Below, piece by piece: positions 7,219 to 14,233 of a stretch of DNA of 14,233 bases; position 1 is the stretch's first letter, and each line of letters opens with the position of its first letter. The translations under genes and the position numbers were made by a program. Where the stretch lies: the NCBI GenBank assembly GCA_021845835.1, contig JAJZVE010000045.1:1-14233 (forward strand), given 5' to 3'. A model generated the notes under the pieces. That model saw only the letters and a list, made by a program, of their open reading frames with translations. It was not told where the DNA came from and did not search any database. Origin of the DNA: Pseudomonadota bacterium. GTDB taxonomy: Bacteria > Pseudomonadota > Alphaproteobacteria > Acetobacterales > Acetobacteraceae.

Positions 7219-8781
7219 TTATTCGGCCGGGTGCAGCAGCGTGTCGGCCTGCGGGTGCGGCGACGGCGCGCGCATGTCCTCCGGCCCGCGACGCACGGTG
7301 CGCACCATCAGGAACAGCTCCACCGCCGCGAGCGCCGAATAGAAGATGACGAAACCGGCAAGCGACACGGCGACGTTGCTCGCCGGCGTGCTGGAGACCG
7401 ACAGGAAGGTCGGCAGCACGCCGTCGATGGTCCAGGGCTGGCGTCCGCCCTCGGCGACGTACCAGCCGAGCTCGGCGGCGATCCACGGCAGCGGCAGCGA
7501 CCAGAGCGCCAGCCGCAGCAGCCACGGCCTTGCCTCCAGTTGACGTGCCGAGGCCAGCCAGAACATCGCAGCGAACAGCGCAATGAAATAAAAGCCGAGG
7601 CCGACCATGACGCGGAAGCTCCAGAACAGCGGCAGCACCGGCGGCACCGTATCCCACGCGGCGGCGTCGATCTGCGCCGGCGTCGCGTCCGTCACCGTCG
7701 GCGTGTAGCGCTTGAGCAGCAGCGCGTAGCCGAGATCGGTGCCGTGCGCATCGAAGGCCGCGCGCTGCACGGCATCGTCGGGGGCGGCGCGCAGGCGCAG
7801 CAGGGCCTGATAGGCGATTATGCCGCTGCGGATATGCTGGCCCATGTCGTGGACCAGGTCCTCGATGCCTTCCACCTTGCCGTCGATCGAACGGGTGGCG
7901 ATCAGGCCGAGCACCCACGGTATCCGCACCGCCGCGTGCGTGGTGCGCTCGGCGATGTCGGGCATGCCGACGACGGTGAACGACGCGGGCGCCGGTTCGG
8001 TGTGCCACATCGCCTCGATCGCGGCGATCTTCATCTTCTGGTTGTGGCTGGCGGTGTAGCCGCTTTCGTCGCCCAGCACGACGACGGACAGGGCGGAGGC
8101 AAGGCCGAAGCTGGCGGCGACGGTGGCGGAGCGGATGGCGAGGCCGCGATTGCGGCCGCGCAGCAGATAGAAGGCGCTGATCGCCAGCACGAACATCGCG
8201 CCGGTGACGTAGCCGGCGGACACCGTATGCACGAACTTCGCCTCCGCCACCGGATTGAACAGCACCGCGGTGAAGTCCGTCACTTCCATGCGCATGGTGG
8301 CGACGTTGAAGCGCGCGCCGACCGGGTTCTGCATCCAGCTGTTGGCGATCAGGATCCACAGCGCCGACAGGTTGGTGCCGAGCGCCACCAGACAGGTGAC
8401 GATCAGGTGCTGCACGCGGCCGAGGCGTTCCCAGCCGAAGAAGAACAGGCCGACGAAGGTGGCTTCGAGGAAGAAGGCCATCAGGCCCTCGATCGCCAGC
8501 GGCGCGCCGAAGATGTCGCCGACGTAGTGCGAATAGTACGCCCAGTTCGTGCCGAACTGGAATTCCATCGTGATCCCGGTGGCCACGCCCATGGCGAAGT
8601 TGATGCCGAACAGTGCGCCCCAGAATTTCACCATGTCGCGCCAGACGGTGCGGCCGGTGGTGACGTACACGCTTTCCATGATCGCCAGCAGCACCGACAG
8701 CCCGAGCGTCAGCGGCACGAACAGGAAATGGTACATCGCGGTGAGGCCGAACTGCAGACGCGACAGCGAGACGACGTCCAT
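7219..8781 (-). CDS. cydA: cytochrome d ubiquinol oxidase subunit I
   Basis: A 520-residue heme-carrying subunit of cytochrome bd. All key E. coli positions are recognisable with an offset of one: H18 (heme ligand), H185 and M392 (heme b558 ligands), E98 and E106 (proton path), K251 and E256 (quinol site), R390 and E444. Motifs include [21 protein letters not shown], best read as [10 protein letters not shown] plus [31 protein letters not shown], and [12 protein letters not shown]. The length and the long stretch between about residues 250 and 385 point to the long-Q-loop CydAB type rather than the short-loop cyanide-insensitive CioAB. The gene starts 9 bases after the cydP stop with AGGA before the ATG. 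It catalyses quinol oxidation and high-affinity O2 reduction at the inner membrane; no cydDC exporter gene for assembly lies in this window. Confidence 0.97.
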   Translation of the reverse strand: MDVVSLSRLQFGLTAMYHFLFVPLTLGLSVLLAIMESVYVTTGRTVWRDMVKFWGALFGINFAMGVATGITMEFQFGTNWAYYSHYVGDIFGAPLAIEGLMAFFLEATFVGLFFFGWERLGRVQHLIVTCLVALGTNLSALWILIANSWMQNPVGARFNVATMRMEVTDFTAVLFNPVAEAKFVHTVSAGYVTGAMFVLAISAFYLLRGRNRGLAIRSATVAASFGLASALSVVVLGDESGYTASHNQKMKIAAIEAMWHTEPAPASFTVVGMPDIAERTTHAAVRIPWVLGLIATRSIDGKVEGIEDLVHDMGQHIRSGIIAYQALLRLRAAPDDAVQRAAFDAHGTDLGYALLLKRYTPTVTDATPAQIDAAAWDTVPPVLPLFWSFRVMVGLGFYFIALFAAMFWLASARQLEARPWLLRLALWSLPLPWIAAELGWYVAEGGRQPWTIDGVLPTFLSVSSTPASNVAVSLAGFVIFYSALAAVELFLMVRTVRRGPEDMRAPSPHPQADTLLHPAE

Positions 8782-8790
8782 GTCGGGGTC

Positions 8791-8994
8791 CTATGGCAGC
8801 GCAGACCCGCCGGCGACACGTGTCGCCACGTCGATTGCGGGCCGGTGCGCGGGCGAGAAGAACAGCGCGTAGAGCACCGCCAGGGCCGCGAGCTTGCAGA
8901 CCAGCAGAGCGAACAGTTCGCGCCGCAGCCGGTGCGGCAAGGCGGGCGGCGCGCCGCCGGAGTCGGTGCCGGCGATCCGCGGTCGGTTAAACAT
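8791..8994 (-). CDS. cydP: putative cytochrome oxidase small subunit CydP
   Basis: A 67-residue protein with a basic N-terminal part (HRLRREL), one predicted membrane span at about residues 28-47 (LFALLVCKLAALAVLYALFF) and the sequence FFSPAHRP at its end. This layout, together with its place directly before cydA, fits the small family named CydP, which I recall from bd-oxidase operons of other proteobacteria. Its biochemical role is not well established; by position it probably contributes to assembly or stability of the bd complex. The ATG at 8994 has no clear Shine-Dalgarno sequence, and the promoter geometry upstream suggests a leaderless or nearly leaderless message. An unrelated small membrane protein remains possible. 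Confidence 0.68.
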   Translation of the reverse strand: MFNRPRIAGTDSGGAPPALPHRLRRELFALLVCKLAALAVLYALFFSPAHRPAIDVATRVAGGSALP

Positions 8995-9028
8995 GCGTGT
9001 CTGCTAATGTCTGAAGCCGCGGCGGCGC

Positions 9029-9042
9029 TTGATCCAGGTCAA
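9029..9042 (-). promoter_or_regulatory. FNR/FixK-type binding site for the cyd operon
   Basis: The sequence TTGATCCAGGTCAA matches TTGAT-N4-ATCAA, the consensus of FNR/ANR/FixK regulators, with a single difference (GTCAA). The inverted repeat extends to GCTTGA/TCAAGC at 9027-9044. Its centre is 41.5 bases upstream of the cydP start codon. On the minus strand a candidate -10 element CATTAG lies at 9009-9004, which would place the transcript start a few bases before the ATG, the geometry of class II activation by FNR-type proteins. Induction of cytochrome bd under low oxygen by such a regulator is well known in other proteobacteria; the assignment here is inference from sequence and position. 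Confidence 0.72.
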
Positions 9043-9094
9043 GCTCGCGCGGATTTGCGGCGGTGGCACGGTGCCGTGCGGCGGCCTAGGCTGC

Positions 9095-11209
9095 ATGGCG
9101 ATGTCTGGCTTCGTGTCCATCATCCGGCAGCCGGCGTGGCGTGCCGCGCTCGCAGCCGCGGTGCTCGACTGGAGCATGGCCGAGCGCGGACGCTTCGCGC
9201 CGTGGCTGGCGGTGTTCATGGCCGCCGGCAATGCGCTCTATTTCTCGCTGCGCAGCGAGCCGTCCGGGCGTGCCGGGGCGGCGGCGCTGCTGATCGCCGG
9301 CGGTCTGGCGGCGGCGTGCTGGCGCTGGCAGGTGCCGCGCGCCGCCGCCCTGTGCGCCGTCGCCGTGTCGCTCGGTTTCGTTGCCGCCGAATTTGCCGCC
9401 GCGCGCGCGCCGCCGCCGATGCAGGTGTCGCGGCGCGGCACGCTCGTTCTCGGCCGGGTGCGGGCGGTCGAGCCGCTGCCGCAGGGCCTGCGCGTCACGC
9501 TTGATGCGCCGCACTTCGATGACGGGCCGGCGCAGCCGCGGCGCGTGCGCATCCGGCTGCGTGCCGAGGACCCGGCGCTGCCCGCGACCGGCGACGTGCT
9601 GCGCCTGCGCGCGCGCCTGATGGCGCCGGAGCCGCCGTCGTATCCGGGCGGGTGGGATTTGCAGCGTGACGCCTATTTCGCCGGCATGGGCGCCTATGGC
9701 TATGCGCTCACCCGTGCCGCCGTGGTCGCGCACGCGGCGCCGCAGGGGTTCGGCGCCCGGCTGCAGGCGCTGCGCGAGGCCATCGCGGCGCGCATCGCGG
9801 CCGTGCTGCCGGGCGACGAGGGGGCGATCTGCGCGACGCTGCTCACCGGCAGCACCGCCGCGATCCCGGAGGCCGATCGCGCCGCCTTCCGCGACTCGGG
9901 TCTCGCGCATCTGCTGGCGATCGCGGGGCTGCATATCGGCATCGTCATGGGCCTCGTGTTCGCCACCGTGCGGGTCGGGCTGGCGGCGTGGGAGCGGGCG
10001 GCGCTGGCCTGGCCGTGCAAGCCGATCGCGGCGCTGGCGGCGCTGGCGGCGGGCGGGGGCTACATGCTGCTGACCGGCGCGCATGTGCCGATCATGCGCA
10101 GCTTCGCGATGGCCTGTCTGGTCACGCTCGGCATCGTCGTGGGACGGCGGGCGGTGTCGCTGCGCGGGCTGGCGCTGGCGATGGCCACGCTGCTGCTGAT
10201 CGCCCCGGCGCAGGCGATGGGCGTCAGCTTCCAGATGAGCTTCTCCGCCGTGCTGGCGCTGATCTCCGGCTACGAGGCGCTGCGGCCGGCGCTGTCCGCC
10301 CTGCGCGGCTGGCGCGGCTGGCGCGGGCGGTGGCTGCACCATCTGGCGACGCTGGCGCTGACCAGCGCGCTCGCCGGCACCGCGTCCGCGCCGTTCGCGG
10401 CGTACCATTTCGGGCAGGTGCAGCTTTACAACGTGCTCGCCAACGTCGCCGCGGTGCCGCTGACGGCGCTGTGGATCATGCCGGCCGGGCTGATCGCGCT
10501 GGCGCTGATGCCGCTGCACCTGGAGGCGCTGGCGCTGCTGCCGATGGGCTGGGGCGTGGACGCGGTGCTGTGGATCGGCCGCACCGTCAGCGCCCTGCCG
10601 TCCGCCGTGGTCGCGGTGCCGCACGCACTGGCCTGGGGGCTGGCGGTGGTGGCGCTGGGGATGGCGTGGCTCGGCATCTGGCGGACGCGGCTGCGGCTGG
10701 CGGGCGTGCCGGTGATCCTGGCGGGACTGGCCTCGCCGGCCTTCGTCCGCCCGCCCGACCTGCTGCTCGCCGCCGACGGGCGGCTGCTGGGTGTGCATGC
10801 CAACGGTGCGATGTATGTCGCTGAGAAATCAGGATCCTCCGGCTTCACGCTGGATGCCTGGCGGCGCATGTGGGCGGCCGGTCCGCCGCGCGCCCTGCCG
10901 GACGCGCCGGAAGGGGGGCTGGCGTGCGACGAGGCCGGCTGCACGCTGCGGCGCCGGCCCGGCGGCCCGGTGGCACGGCTGCCGCTGGCGCCGCCGTCCG
11001 CCGAGGATTGCAGCGCCGATGTGCTGGCGAGCCTGGAGCCGATCCGCCTCCGCTGCCCGGCGCCCGGCCCCGTCAGGATCGACCGGTTCAGCCTGTGGCG
11101 CAACGGGGCCTACGCGGTCTGGCTCGATACCGGCGGCGCGCGCGTGCTGTCGGACCGGCAAGCGCGCGGCACGCGGCCCTGGGTGCCGCCGCCCGGCGGC
11201 GGTCAGTAG
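9095..11209 (+). CDS. comEC: ComEC/Rec2-family competence membrane protein
   Basis: A 704-residue polytopic membrane protein. In order it shows N-terminal hydrophobic segments, a soluble part of the ComEC N-terminal (DUF4131-like) type at about residues 105-240, including [16 protein letters not shown] and [16 protein letters not shown], and the Competence transmembrane domain at about 245-510 with [14 protein letters not shown] and [19 protein letters not shown]. The last ~140 residues lack the HxHxDH motif, so the metallo-beta-lactamase domain found in many ComEC proteins is absent, as in many alphaproteobacterial relatives. ComEC forms the inner-membrane channel for single-stranded DNA in natural transformation; whether this species is competent is unknown. 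I chose the ATG at 9095 (AGG six bases upstream); another ATG lies at 9101. The gene is divergent from cydP and ends inside lexA by 7 bases. Confidence 0.9.
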   Translation: MAMSGFVSIIRQPAWRAALAAAVLDWSMAERGRFAPWLAVFMAAGNALYFSLRSEPSGRAGAAALLIAGGLAAACWRWQVPRAAALCAVAVSLGFVAAEFAAARAPPPMQVSRRGTLVLGRVRAVEPLPQGLRVTLDAPHFDDGPAQPRRVRIRLRAEDPALPATGDVLRLRARLMAPEPPSYPGGWDLQRDAYFAGMGAYGYALTRAAVVAHAAPQGFGARLQALREAIAARIAAVLPGDEGAICATLLTGSTAAIPEADRAAFRDSGLAHLLAIAGLHIGIVMGLVFATVRVGLAAWERAALAWPCKPIAALAALAAGGGYMLLTGAHVPIMRSFAMACLVTLGIVVGRRAVSLRGLALAMATLLLIAPAQAMGVSFQMSFSAVLALISGYEALRPALSALRGWRGWRGRWLHHLATLALTSALAGTASAPFAAYHFGQVQLYNVLANVAAVPLTALWIMPAGLIALALMPLHLEALALLPMGWGVDAVLWIGRTVSALPSAVVAVPHALAWGLAVVALGMAWLGIWRTRLRLAGVPVILAGLASPAFVRPPDLLLAADGRLLGVHANGAMYVAEKSGSSGFTLDAWRRMWAAGPPRALPDAPEGGLACDEAGCTLRRRPGGPVARLPLAPPSAEDCSADVLASLEPIRLRCPAPGPVRIDRFSLWRNGAYAVWLDTGGARVLSDRQARGTRPWVPPPGGGQ
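11186..11202. terminator. possible GC hairpin at the comEC/lexA convergence
   Basis: CCGCCG-CCCGG-CGGCGG forms a perfect 6-bp stem at the very end of comEC, directly before the shared comEC/lexA stop region. As an inverted repeat it could act on either transcript, but it lacks a T-run on both sides and encodes the proline/glycine tail of ComEC. It may simply reflect high GC content. Confidence 0.2.
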
Positions 11210-11922
11210 CGCCGCAGCAGCGCCACCAGCCGGCCCTGCACCTTCACCCGGTCGGCGGGCAGGATGCGCGGCTCGTAGTTGCGGTTGGCCGGCTCCAGCG
11301 CGATCGAGTTGCCGCGCCGGCGCAGGCGCTTCAGCGTCACTTCCACGTCATCGACCAGCGCCACCACGATCTGCCCGTTCTCGGCGGTCTCGCCGCGGTG
11401 GATGACGACGACGTCCTGGTCGAGGATGCCGGCGTCCTGCATCGAGTCGCCGGCAACTTCCAGCGCGTAGTGTTCGCCGTTGCCGAGCATGGCCATCGGC
11501 ACCTCGATCTGCGTGCCGTTGTCGCGCAGCGCCTCGATCGGCAGGCCGGCGGCGATCCGGCCATACAGCGGCAGCTGCACCGCCCCGGCCTCGTTGGCGG
11601 CGCGCACGCCCTGCAGGCGGGTGTTAAAATCGCCGCGGATGACGTTGGGCGCGAACCCCGCCGGCTCCGCCGCCGCCGCGGCGGCGGCAGCGGTGCGCGC
11701 CGACACGTCCTCCGGCAGCCGCGTCACTTCCAGCGCGCGGGCGCGATGGTGATGGCGGCGCAGGAAGCCGCGTTCCTCCAGCGCCGAGATCAGCCGATGG
11801 ATGCCCGACTTCGAGCGCAGCTGCAGCGCCTCCTTCATTTCCTCGAAGGAGGGCGAGAAGCCGGTCGATTTCAGGTGATGGTCGATGAAAGTCAGCAGCT
11901 CGTGCTGCTTGCGGGTGAGCAT
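11203..11922 (-). CDS. lexA: LexA repressor, SOS regulator
   Basis: A 239-residue LexA. The N-terminal winged helix (residues 1-65; [10 protein letters not shown] and [16 protein letters not shown]) binds SOS boxes. The C-terminal S24 peptidase domain has the A125-G126 self-cleavage site (GRIAAGLP), the catalytic S160 in GDSM and K198 in EVTLKRL. On RecA/ssDNA activation LexA cleaves itself and the SOS genes are released. The linker contains a run of eight alanines (78-85). I placed the start at 11922, where GGAGG lies seven bases upstream and the conserved MLTRKQ begins; longer in-frame starts are not supported. An SOS box and promoter lie between lexA and moeA, so it is autoregulated. Its stop overlaps that of the convergent comEC by 7 bases. 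Confidence 0.96.
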   Translation of the reverse strand: MLTRKQHELLTFIDHHLKSTGFSPSFEEMKEALQLRSKSGIHRLISALEERGFLRRHHHRARALEVTRLPEDVSARTAAAAAAAAEPAGFAPNVIRGDFNTRLQGVRAANEAGAVQLPLYGRIAAGLPIEALRDNGTQIEVPMAMLGNGEHYALEVAGDSMQDAGILDQDVVVIHRGETAENGQIVVALVDDVEVTLKRLRRRGNSIALEPANRNYEPRILPADRVKVQGRLVALLRRY

Positions 11923-11947
11923 GCAGGCGCCTCCGGGCAGCGAATGT

Positions 11948-11962
11948 GAACAAACCGGCAAC
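11948..11962. promoter_or_regulatory. possible degenerate second LexA site
   Basis: GAAC-AAACCGG-CAAC differs by one base from the direct-repeat pattern GAAC-N7-GAAC of alphaproteobacterial LexA sites. It lies between the perfect SOS box and the lexA ribosome binding site, near the expected transcript start. A single mismatch is easy to find by chance, so this is tentative. Confidence 0.25.
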
Positions 11963-11970
11963 CCGGAAAC

Positions 11971-11985
11971 GTTCTAGGTTGGTTC
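11971..11985. promoter_or_regulatory. LexA (SOS) box upstream of lexA
   Basis: GTTC-TAGGTTG-GTTC is a perfect match to GTTC-N7-GTTC, the direct-repeat LexA operator described for alphaproteobacteria (the E. coli box is instead a CTGT-N8-ACAG palindrome). It overlaps the proposed -10 element of lexA, where bound LexA would block RNA polymerase, giving the usual autorepression. Confidence 0.92.
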
Positions 11986-12000
11986 CGCCCGCGCCGTCAA
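11971..12000 (-). promoter_or_regulatory. lexA promoter
   Basis: On the minus strand TTGACG (12000-11995) and TAGAAC (11976-11971) are separated by 18 bases, matching five and four of six sigma-70 consensus positions. The element begins directly behind the moeA stop codon, and the expected leader to the lexA ATG is about 40 bases with GGAGG near its end. The embedded SOS box supports a genuine, regulated promoter rather than readthrough only. Confidence 0.6.
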
Positions 12001-12005
12001 GCGTT

Positions 12006-13205
12006 TCAGAAGCCGAGCGGCGCCAGCCGGACGATGTCCACCAGCTCGCCCGCCGCCGCCGCCGGCGCATGGGGCGGGCGCAGGATCAGCGCGTCGGCGC
12101 CGGCCAGCAGGCGCAGCAGCGCCGAATCCTGGCGTTCGAACGCGGTCGCCACCGGCCGGCCGTCGTCGCCGGGCGCCAGCCGCGCGCGCAGATGGTCCTG
12201 GCGCCGGTCGTTGGCGGGGAGTGCCGCGCCGAGTCGCGCCGGTTCGGCCGGCATATCGGCGTCCGGCAGGCCGGACAATCGCGCCAGCGCCGGATGCAGG
12301 AACAGCACCGCGCAGACCAGTGCCGACACCGGGTTGCCGGGCAGGCCGAGCACCGGCGTGTCGCCGAGTCGCCCGAACATCAGCGGCTTGCCCGGCCGCA
12401 TCAGGATCTTCCAGAAATCGAGCGCGAGGCCGCGCTGCCCCAGCCCGGCCTGCACCAGATCATGCGTGCCGACGCTCACCCCGCCCGTGGTCACCAGCAG
12501 GTCGGCCCGCACGCCGGCCGCCGCCGCGATGGCGTCGGCGTCGTCGGGGGCGATCGGCAGCACAATCGGCTCGCCGCCGGCGGCGCGTACGAACGCGGCC
12601 AGCGCGTGGGCGTTGGAGCTGACGATGCCGCCGGGCGGGATCGGTTCGCCCGGCAGCGCGATCTCGTCGCCGGTCGCCAGGATCGCCACGCGCGGCCGGC
12701 GATGCACGCGCACCCAGGGCAGATTGCCCGAGGCCGCCAGGCCGACATCGCGTGCCGAGAGCCGTCGCCCGGGTGTCACCAGCACGTCGCCCGCGGCGAA
12801 ATCCTGGCCGGCGCGGCGCACGTGCCGCCCGGCCGTGACGGTCTCGCCCACGGTCACGAAGCCGTCCGCTTCGGTCGCGTCCTCCTGCAGCAGCACCGAG
12901 TCGGCGCCGCACGGCATGACGCTGCCGGTGAACAGGCGCAGCGCCTCGCCGGGGTGCAGCCTGCCGTCCCACGGATGCCCGGCCGGCGCCGTGCCGACCA
13001 CCCGCAGCCGCGCGCCTGCCGCGCCATCGGCGGCGGCGAGCGCATAGCCGTCCATCGCCGAGACGTTCTGCGGCGGCTGCGTCACCCGCGCGCGCAGCGG
13101 CGCCGCCGCCACGCGGCCCCAGGCGTCCGCCAGATGCACCACCTCCGCCTCGGTCGGGCGGACCGCGGCGAGAATGCGGGCGCGCGCGTCGGCAACCGCG
13201 ATCAT
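12006..13205 (-). CDS. moeA: molybdopterin molybdenumtransferase MoeA
   Basis: A 399-residue MoeA, which inserts molybdate into adenylylated molybdopterin in the last common step of molybdenum-cofactor synthesis. Visible motifs are PPQNVSAMDGYAL (about residues 44-56), the MoCF-domain pieces ILATGDEIALPGEPIPPGG and TTGGVSVGTHD, the RPGKPLMFG stretch and GLPGNPVSA, followed by the short C-terminal beta domain. The ATG at 13205 follows the moaC stop after 2 bases with AGGA upstream, and gives the typical MoeA N-terminus; longer frames upstream are inside moaC. Its product would supply cofactor for any molybdoenzyme, including the HmfABC complex in this window, though that enzyme would further need the cytosine-dinucleotide form made by genes not seen here. 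Confidence 0.95.
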   Translation of the reverse strand: MIAVADARARILAAVRPTEAEVVHLADAWGRVAAAPLRARVTQPPQNVSAMDGYALAAADGAAGARLRVVGTAPAGHPWDGRLHPGEALRLFTGSVMPCGADSVLLQEDATEADGFVTVGETVTAGRHVRRAGQDFAAGDVLVTPGRRLSARDVGLAASGNLPWVRVHRRPRVAILATGDEIALPGEPIPPGGIVSSNAHALAAFVRAAGGEPIVLPIAPDDADAIAAAAGVRADLLVTTGGVSVGTHDLVQAGLGQRGLALDFWKILMRPGKPLMFGRLGDTPVLGLPGNPVSALVCAVLFLHPALARLSGLPDADMPAEPARLGAALPANDRRQDHLRARLAPGDDGRPVATAFERQDSALLRLLAGADALILRPPHAPAAAAGELVDIVRLAPLGF

Positions 13206-13207
13206 GC

Positions 13208-13681
13208 TCAGTCCTGCCGGAAATCGCCGGACTTGCCGCCCGACTTGGCCAGCACGCGCACGCCTTCGATGCGCATGCCGCGGTCCACCGCCTTGCACAT
13301 GTCATAGACCGTCAGCGCGGCGACCGAGGCCGCCGTCAGCGCTTCCATCTCCACCCCGGTCCTGCCGGTGGTGCGCACCGTCGCGGTGATCGCAACCGCG
13401 TCCGCACCGTCCGGCGCGAGATCGAGCGTGACGGCGGTGAGCGGCAGCGGGTGACAGAGCGGGATCAGCTCCGCGGTGCGCTTGGCGGCCATGATGCCGG
13501 CGAGCCGTGCGACGCCCAGCACATCGCCCTTGCGCGCCGCCCCCTCCACGATCATGCGCAGCGTCTCCGGGCGCATGACGACGCGGGCGGCGGCGGTCGC
13601 GGCGCGGTCGGTCTCCGGCTTGGCGCCGACATCGACCATGACGGCGCGGCCGGCGGCGTCGAAATGCGAGAGCTGGCTCAT
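13208..13681 (-). CDS. moaC: cyclic pyranopterin monophosphate synthase MoaC
   Basis: A 157-residue MoaC, which together with MoaA makes cyclic pyranopterin monophosphate from GTP; MoaC performs the rearrangement of the MoaA product 3',8-cyclo-7,8-dihydro-GTP. Family features are the N-terminal [25 protein letters not shown] (residues 72-81), [21 protein letters not shown] with catalytic D127 and K130 (best read as [11 protein letters not shown] and [10 protein letters not shown]), and the terminal KSGGKSG with K146 and K150. The ATG at 13681 overlaps the trpC stop as ATGA, implying translational coupling. An in-frame start further upstream would lie inside trpC and is not supported. Confidence 0.96.
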   Translation of the reverse strand: MSQLSHFDAAGRAVMVDVGAKPETDRAATAAARVVMRPETLRMIVEGAARKGDVLGVARLAGIMAAKRTAELIPLCHPLPLTAVTLDLAPDGADAVAITATVRTTGRTGVEMEALTAASVAALTVYDMCKAVDRGMRIEGVRVLAKSGGKSGDFRQD

Positions 13682-14233
13682 CCGTCCAGCAGCGTGCGGC
13701 AGGCCAGCGCCACGTCCGGCTGGCGCATCAGGTGTTCGCCGACCAGGAAGCAATGCACCCCCAGCGCCGCCAGCCGCACCAGATCGGCATGGCTGCGCAA
13801 CCCGCTCTCGCCGATCAGGAAGCGATCCGGCGGCACATGCGGCGCGAGTTCAATCGTGGTCGCCAGATCGACCCGCAACGTCTTGAGATTGCGGTTGTTA
13901 ACGCCGAGAAGCTTGCTCTGCAACCCGAGCGCGCGCTGCAGTTCGGCCGCGTCATGCACCTCGACCAGCACGTCGAGGTCGAGCGTGCGCGCGATCGTTT
14001 CCAGCTCGATCGCCCGCGCGTCCTCCAGCGCCGCCATGATCAGCAGGATGCAGTCCGCGCCCATCGCGCGGCTTTCGTACACCTGCCAGGGGTCGAGGAT
14101 GAAATCCTTGCGCAGCACCGGCAGATCGACGGCGGCGCGGGCGGCCTTCAGGTGGTCGGGGCTGCCCTGGAAATGCGGCGCGTCGGTCAGCACCGACAGG
14201 CAGGTGGCGCCGCCGTCGCGATAGCGCAGGTTG
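13678..14233 (-). CDS. trpC: indole-3-glycerol phosphate synthase (partial, 5' end outside window)
   Basis: The C-terminal ~184 residues of TrpC, a TIM-barrel enzyme that closes the indole ring in tryptophan synthesis. The frame is open to the window edge and begins [17 protein letters not shown], an internal segment. Recognisable parts are [19 protein letters not shown] with the catalytic lysine of [13 protein letters not shown], the [10 protein letters not shown] loop, and [17 protein letters not shown] followed by FLVGEHLMR. The first internal GTG at 14193 is not the start. The stop overlaps moaC as TGA within ATGA. This placement next to moaC and moeA is the usual alphaproteobacterial arrangement; the rest of the trp genes probably lie upstream, outside the window. 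Confidence 0.96.
   Translation of the reverse strand, partial: NLRYRDGGATCLSVLTDAPHFQGSPDHLKAARAAVDLPVLRKDFILDPWQVYESRAMGADCILLIMAALEDARAIELETIARTLDLDVLVEVHDAAELQRALGLQSKLLGVNNRNLKTLRVDLATTIELAPHVPPDRFLIGESGLRSHADLVRLAALGVHCFLVGEHLMRQPDVALACRTLLDG

Noticed and set aside
6066..8781. Cyanide-insensitive oxidase CioAB as identity of the bd oxidase
   Set aside because: CydA length (520 residues), the long quinol-loop region, and the accompanying cydX and cydP point to the CydAB type.
9029..9094. A TTG start for comEC at 9029
   Set aside because: This codon falls inside the FNR-type site and the added residues do not look like a ComEC N-terminus; the ATG at 9095 with AGG upstream is better.
6994..9504. 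Very long plus-strand open frame across the cyd operon
   Set aside because: It lies opposite cydB, cydA and cydP, which are unambiguous. The composition (H, R, Q, D rich, low hydrophobic pattern) is that of a GC-driven shadow frame.
11680..11705. GCC/GCG repeat in lexA as a microsatellite-type element
   Set aside because: It is in frame and encodes the eight-alanine part of the flexible LexA linker; mixed codons argue against slippage-driven expansion.
11923..11961. A 13-residue N-terminal extension of LexA
   Set aside because: The conserved protein begins at MLTRKQ, with GGAGG placed correctly before the ATG at 11922; the extension would read through that binding site.

Overview
The window is GC-rich chromosomal DNA, with no transposase, integrase, CRISPR array, tRNA or rRNA that I can see. 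It suggests an alphaproteobacterium, most likely of the Rhodospirillales/Acetobacteraceae type. The reasons are the trpC-moaC-moeA-lexA block facing comEC, which I recall as a common alphaproteobacterial arrangement; a perfect GTTC-N7-GTTC SOS box before lexA, the alphaproteobacterial form of the LexA site; and a ComEC without the metallo-beta-lactamase domain. The genus cannot be named from this sequence.

Region 1 (1-4355, plus strand) is a tightly coupled catabolic operon that matches hmfABCDE, the 2-furoate branch of furfural/hydroxymethylfurfural degradation. It holds the C-terminal end of a molybdenum-hydroxylase large subunit fused to a CoxG-like SRPBCC domain (hmfA, 5' end outside the window), an FAD subunit (hmfB), a 2x[2Fe-2S] subunit (hmfC), an acyl-CoA synthetase (hmfD) and a crotonase-fold enzyme (hmfE). 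Every junction overlaps by 4 to 13 bases. The expected flow is furoate to furoyl-CoA (HmfD), ring hydroxylation (HmfABC), then release of 2-oxoglutarate (HmfE) into the TCA cycle.

Region 2 (4496-8994, minus strand) carries gltX (glutamyl-tRNA synthetase), preceded by a complete cytochrome bd oxidase operon, cydP-cydA-cydB-cydX. It includes two tiny subunits of 67 and 34 residues. An FNR/FixK-type inverted repeat (TTGAT-N4-GTCAA) sits just upstream of cydP, which fits induction of this high-affinity oxidase at low oxygen.

Region 3 (9095-14233) holds comEC on the plus strand, ending 7 bases inside the convergent lexA. Behind lexA on the minus strand lie moeA, moaC and the 3' part of trpC. lexA has its own SOS-controlled promoter. 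moaC overlaps trpC by ATGA and moeA follows moaC after 2 bases, so tryptophan synthesis and molybdenum-cofactor genes appear co-transcribed.

The hmf and cyd operons look like accessory modules on either side of gltX within an otherwise conserved housekeeping neighbourhood. I see no wholly new system. The most rewarding items are the fused CoxG domain, the cyd insertion with its FNR-type site shared with comEC upstream DNA, the two small bd subunits, and the well-resolved lexA control region.
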